A stretch of DNA of 8,332 nt, taken from positions 1-8,332 of the forward strand of contig CAMOGO010000041.1 in the NCBI GenBank assembly GCA_946614075.1, read 5' to 3'. Positions within the stretch are counted from its first letter, which is position 1. Each line of letters opens with the position of its first letter. Positions 5,745-8,332 of the stretch are shown one piece after another. Below the pieces are notes generated by a model. The model made no database searches and was not told the DNA's origin. It saw only the letters and a program-made list of their open reading frames with translations. This DNA comes from an uncultured Lachnospiraceae bacterium (lineage in GTDB: Bacteria > Bacillota_A > Clostridia > Lachnospirales > Lachnospiraceae). The translations under genes and the position numbers were made by a program.

Positions 5745-5752
5745 AGGAGGTG
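5745..5752 (+). promoter_or_regulatory. Strong Shine-Dalgarno site upstream of MATE, spaced for an out-of-frame TTG
   Basis: AGGAGGTG is a near-perfect anti-16S match. It lies 6 nt before TTG 5759 (ideal), 13 nt before GTG 5766 (long) and 52 nt before ATG 5805. Only the last two are in the MATE frame, so this site does not cleanly decide the MATE start. Confidence 0.7.
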
Positions 5753-5758
5753 TGGTCT

Positions 5759-5830
5759 TTGAATAGTGGCAGCTTCTTTACGCTGCAGCGGACCTCATGT
5801 GATCATGGAAGAAAAATTTACCCTGCCTGA
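5759..5830 (+). CDS. Possible leader peptide ORF overlapping the MATE start
   Basis: From TTG 5759, ideally spaced from AGGAGGTG, a frame of 23 codons runs to TGA 5828-5830. It is in a different frame from MATE and overlaps both candidate MATE starts (GTG 5766 and ATG 5805), ending 23 nt beyond the ATG. Its peptide resembles nothing I recognise. It could couple translation to MATE by termination and reinitiation, or it could simply be an artefact of a badly spaced GTG start. A perfect palindrome CGCTGCAGCG (5781-5790) lies inside it. Confidence 0.25.
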   Translation: MNSGSFFTLQRTSCDHGRKIYPA

Positions 5831-7175
5831 CGAATCAAACCGTCAGGCTCTTCGGAAAGTCGTATTTGACATGGCATGGCCGGCTATGCTGGAATCCTTT
5901 TTTATCTCCTTTGCCGGTCTGGTGGATTCGCTCATGGTAAGCTCTCTGGGGTCGAACGCCGTAGCTGCCGTAGGCCTTACCGCCCAGCCGAAGTTTATCG
6001 GTCTGTCGATGTTCTTTGCGACGAATGTCTCCATCGCGGCGCTCGTCGCCAGGCGCTTTGGCCAGCAGGACCGCAAAAGTGCGAACCAGGTCTTTTCGAC
6101 CGCCTTTTTGTTTGTCATCACCGCAGCCGCTCTCCTCAGCATCCTCTTTGTCGCCTCTGCCGACACACTGATGCACTGGTGCGGCTCCACACCGGAAACC
6201 CACGACATGGCGGTGACGTATTTCCGCATCATCATGGGAGGCATGATTTTTAACTGCATCCAGATGTGCGTCAATTCCGCACAGCGCGGTGCCGGAAATA
6301 CCAAAATCACGATGCGGACAAACGTCGTCTCCAACGTCGTAAACATCGTGTTCAACTATCTCCTGATCGGCGGACATTTTGGCTTTCCTCGCCTGGAGAT
6401 CACAGGCGCCGCCCTCGCAACCGTCCTGGGAACGGTCGTCGCCTCGATCATGAGCCTTCTGTCCATCCGCAAGAGTGACGTATTCGTCAGCATCCCCTAC
6501 ATTATCCGGGAGCGGATCCGCCCTACCTTCGAGGCTTTTAAAAGCATGGTCCATATCGGCTACGGTGTTTTCTTTGAGCAGATCCTCATGCGCATCGGCT
6601 TCCTGATGACCGCCCTCATGGCCGCCAACCAAGGCATGGATGCCATGGCTGCCCATCAGGTCGGAATGAACCTTCTGGGTCTTTCCTTCTCCTTCGGAGA
6701 TGGACTCCAGACGACCGCCATCGCCCTGATCGGCCGCAGCCTGGGCCAGAAAAAGGTCGAGCTCGCCAAGGCCTACGGCCAGATCTGCCGCCGGGCAGGC
6801 GGTATGATCGCGATCGCCCTTGCTGTGTTCTATCTGCTAGGCTCAAGATGGCTCTTTGGCCTCTTTTTCCGGGAAGACAATATCGTACAGATCGGTGTCT
6901 ACATCAGCTACGTCCTGATCGTCATCCTGTTCTTCCAGATCTCGCAGGTCATCTACATGGGGTGTCTGCGGGCCGCCGGGGATACGCTTTATACCGCTGT
7001 CGCGGCGATGGTCTCCGTCACGATCATCCGTACCGTCGGCTCGTATTTCTTCGGCTACATCTGCGGCTTTGGCATCATCGGTATCTGGTGCGGTATTCTC
7101 GCCGACCAGTTTTCACGATTCCTCTTCAGCTCCCTGCGCTTCCGCCAGGGAAAATGGGCAAAGATCAAGATTTAA
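5805..7175 (+). CDS. MATE family multidrug/metabolite efflux transporter
   Basis: This 456-aa polytopic membrane protein of the MATE family normally exports drugs or metabolites in exchange for Na+ or H+. Twelve helices in two homologous halves fit the length. Half one contains PAMLESFFISFAGLVDSLMV (26-45), AQRGAGNTKI (159-168) and the conserved asparagines in NVVSNVVNIVFNYLLIGG (173-190). Half two contains AAHQVGMNLLGLSFSFGDGL (282-301), ALIGRSLGQKK (307-317) and CLRAAGDTLYT (387-397), the counterpart of the QRGAGNT motif. Substrate is not predictable. Start choice is uncertain: ATG 5805 gives a normal family N-terminus (about 20 residues before the first helix) but has no ribosome binding site close by; GTG 5766 adds 13 residues and sits 13 nt from a strong one. 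TGA at 5760 closes the frame above. The gene is divergent from DUF362 and convergent with the next gene. Confidence 0.88.
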   Translation: MEEKFTLPDESNRQALRKVVFDMAWPAMLESFFISFAGLVDSLMVSSLGSNAVAAVGLTAQPKFIGLSMFFATNVSIAALVARRFGQQDRKSANQVFSTAFLFVITAAALLSILFVASADTLMHWCGSTPETHDMAVTYFRIIMGGMIFNCIQMCVNSAQRGAGNTKITMRTNVVSNVVNIVFNYLLIGGHFGFPRLEITGAALATVLGTVVASIMSLLSIRKSDVFVSIPYIIRERIRPTFEAFKSMVHIGYGVFFEQILMRIGFLMTALMAANQGMDAMAAHQVGMNLLGLSFSFGDGLQTTAIALIGRSLGQKKVELAKAYGQICRRAGGMIAIALAVFYLLGSRWLFGLFFREDNIVQIGVYISYVLIVILFFQISQVIYMGCLRAAGDTLYTAVAAMVSVTIIRTVGSYFFGYICGFGIIGIWCGILADQFSRFLFSSLRFRQGKWAKIKI

Positions 7176-7176
7176 A

Positions 7177-7208
7177 AAAACGGCTGCCGCGCATGCGACA
7201 GCCGTTTT
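7177..7208. terminator. Bidirectional intrinsic terminator between MATE and the right-hand gene
   Basis: AAAACGGCTG (7177-7186) pairs perfectly with CAGCCGTTTT (7199-7208). Inside, after a C/A mismatch, CGC (7188-7190) pairs with GCG (7195-7197) around a GCAT loop. The T4 end serves the MATE transcript and the A7 run at 7174-7180 gives a U tract to the minus-strand transcript ending at 7219. It begins two bases after the MATE stop codon. Confidence 0.9.
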
Positions 7209-7218
7209 GTCATAAAGT

Positions 7219-8332
7219 CTATTTTGCGGGGAACTGGACGGTGTCCAGGATATCCTCGATGGAGCCGGAAAGCGCCTGGTAAGCAGACGCCGTTACCTCG
7301 CTGCACTGTACATCCGACGGGAAGACAGCGACGAGGGTTCCGGTCTCGTTGGAGGCGACCACCCGGTAGTTCGGCAGATACTGATAGGAGTCATCCGCAT
7401 AGCAGATCAGGGTCATCAGGTGTCCGCCCCAGCCGGCCGAGGAGGAAGCCTTGTGATAAAAGCTCGTGCCGTTGTCATTCTTTGCCACGGTGACAAGGCT
7501 CGTCCACTCCTCCGGCATCGTAAGAGCAACGTCGACGCCGCAGACACTGTAGACCATCCGGGTACCCTCTAAAGGTGCACGGTTCTCCAGGATCTTCTGG
7601 TACTCCTTCAGAGTCGGAAGCAGGGTATCATAGACTGCCACCTGAGCCTTGCCCAGATCGCAGGCCGTCGTCGAAACGAAGGTCGTATACTCGGCATCGG
7701 CCTCAATACCGGCATCCTCTGCGGCAAAGCAGGCCAGATAGAAGTCCGGAATCGTAATATAGTCGTCCTCCGAGAACAGGACCTTGAAGGTTCCCTCGAT
7801 GCTCTCCATTTCGCCGGTCTCGTAATTATTCCGGACAGCGGAGCCATCGATCACGGCGTAATTCGCATGATAATCGAGCTTTGTGATCTTGCCGGTCACA
7901 AAGTACTGCAAGTCATAGACGCCCTCGGCATAGTCCATGTAGTAGGCGCTCATCTCACGGAACAGGTTCTGGTAAGCCTCTCTCGCCTGCTGGGAATGCA
8001 GCGGGAGTACCTCGTATACACCCTCCACTCTTCCGACCGCAACCGGATAGACCGAGCTGGTCTCCGACTCGACAAAGGCCGTCGGCCGATCCTCCTCGTC
8101 GAAGAAAATCAGGTAGCCTTCCTCGTAAAAACGATTGGCCTCGTTGACCGTACTCAGCCGGCTCGCGAAAACATCGCCGTACGCCGTCTCATCGACAGTC
8201 AGCTGATATTTCAGCTCATAGCTGCAGGCCTCATAGACAGCCTTTCCCTTTTCACACTCGACGATACCGGAAATCGTCCGTCCAGGGTAAAGCTCCGCCA
8301 TCAAGGCATTGATCTTCTCCTCGGTGACTGCG
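7219..8332 (-). CDS. Hypothetical protein, two-part, start beyond the right edge
   Basis: This minus-strand frame is open to the window edge with 370 codons visible. No well-placed ribosome binding site precedes TTG 8304 or ATG 8301, and coding-like sequence (TEEKINALM) continues upstream, so the true start lies outside. I do not recognise a named family. The N-terminal part (about 8332-7570) is acidic and aromatic-rich with no hydrophobic helix in view. The C-terminal ~105 residues (about 7557-7235) form a separate compact region: a short strand-rich start (YSVCGVDVALTMPEEW), then GTSFYHKASSSAGWGG, a middle with TLICYADDSYQYLPNYRVV, and a close with LVAVFPSDVQ. From memory, similar C-terminal regions recur in secreted or lipid-anchored clostridial proteins of unknown function. 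A signal peptide would lie outside the window. It is convergent with MATE and shares its terminator. Confidence 0.75.
   Translation of the reverse strand, partial: AVTEEKINALMAELYPGRTISGIVECEKGKAVYEACSYELKYQLTVDETAYGDVFASRLSTVNEANRFYEEGYLIFFDEEDRPTAFVESETSSVYPVAVGRVEGVYEVLPLHSQQAREAYQNLFREMSAYYMDYAEGVYDLQYFVTGKITKLDYHANYAVIDGSAVRNNYETGEMESIEGTFKVLFSEDDYITIPDFYLACFAAEDAGIEADAEYTTFVSTTACDLGKAQVAVYDTLLPTLKEYQKILENRAPLEGTRMVYSVCGVDVALTMPEEWTSLVTVAKNDNGTSFYHKASSSAGWGGHLMTLICYADDSYQYLPNYRVVASNETGTLVAVFPSDVQCSEVTASAYQALSGSIEDILDTVQFPAK

Noticed and set aside
5835..6656. 273-codon minus-strand open frame opposite MATE
   Set aside because: It is a shadow of the MATE gene: His/Asp/Gly-rich low-information protein, no recognisable motif, no start signal.

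Overview
The window reads as a piece of chromosome from a GC-rich Gram-positive anaerobe of the Clostridia, probably Lachnospiraceae-like. This rests on strong AGGAGG-type ribosome binding sites, a lipoprotein (not periplasmic) solute-binding protein, a MATE pump, an EamA permease and a ferredoxin-less DUF362 protein, all in GC-rich coding sequence. The lineage is inferred from overall character; no rRNA or marker gene is present.

Left part (1-3392): a corrinoid (vitamin B12) uptake operon. The window opens inside a cobalamin riboswitch whose B12 box is intact at 44-60. It is followed by an intrinsic terminator at 205-235, which is the likely ligand-controlled switch. Downstream lie btuF (lipoprotein binding protein), btuC (FecCD-type permease) and btuD (ATPase). 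A 13-bp tandem repeat array fills the gap between btuC and btuD and ends directly at the btuD ribosome binding site.

Middle (3393-5586): an EamA/DMT-family permease on the plus strand converges on a minus-strand DUF362 protein. The two share a long bidirectional terminator hairpin at 4479-4521.

Right part (5587-8332): an intergenic region of about 200 bp holds a clear minus-strand promoter for the DUF362 gene and a probable plus-strand promoter for a MATE efflux gene. The MATE start is unusual: the strong ribosome binding site is well spaced for a short out-of-frame leader ORF rather than for the MATE frame. MATE converges on a minus-strand hypothetical protein that runs off the right edge, and the pair share another bidirectional terminator at 7177-7208.

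Overall this is mostly ordinary core and accessory metabolism: a riboswitch-controlled B12 importer, two secondary transporters and two poorly characterised proteins. I see no phage, IS, CRISPR, tRNA, rRNA or defence genes. The points most worth a second look are the switch architecture upstream of btuF, the repeat array before btuD, the leader ORF overlapping the MATE start, and the uncharacterised protein at the right edge.
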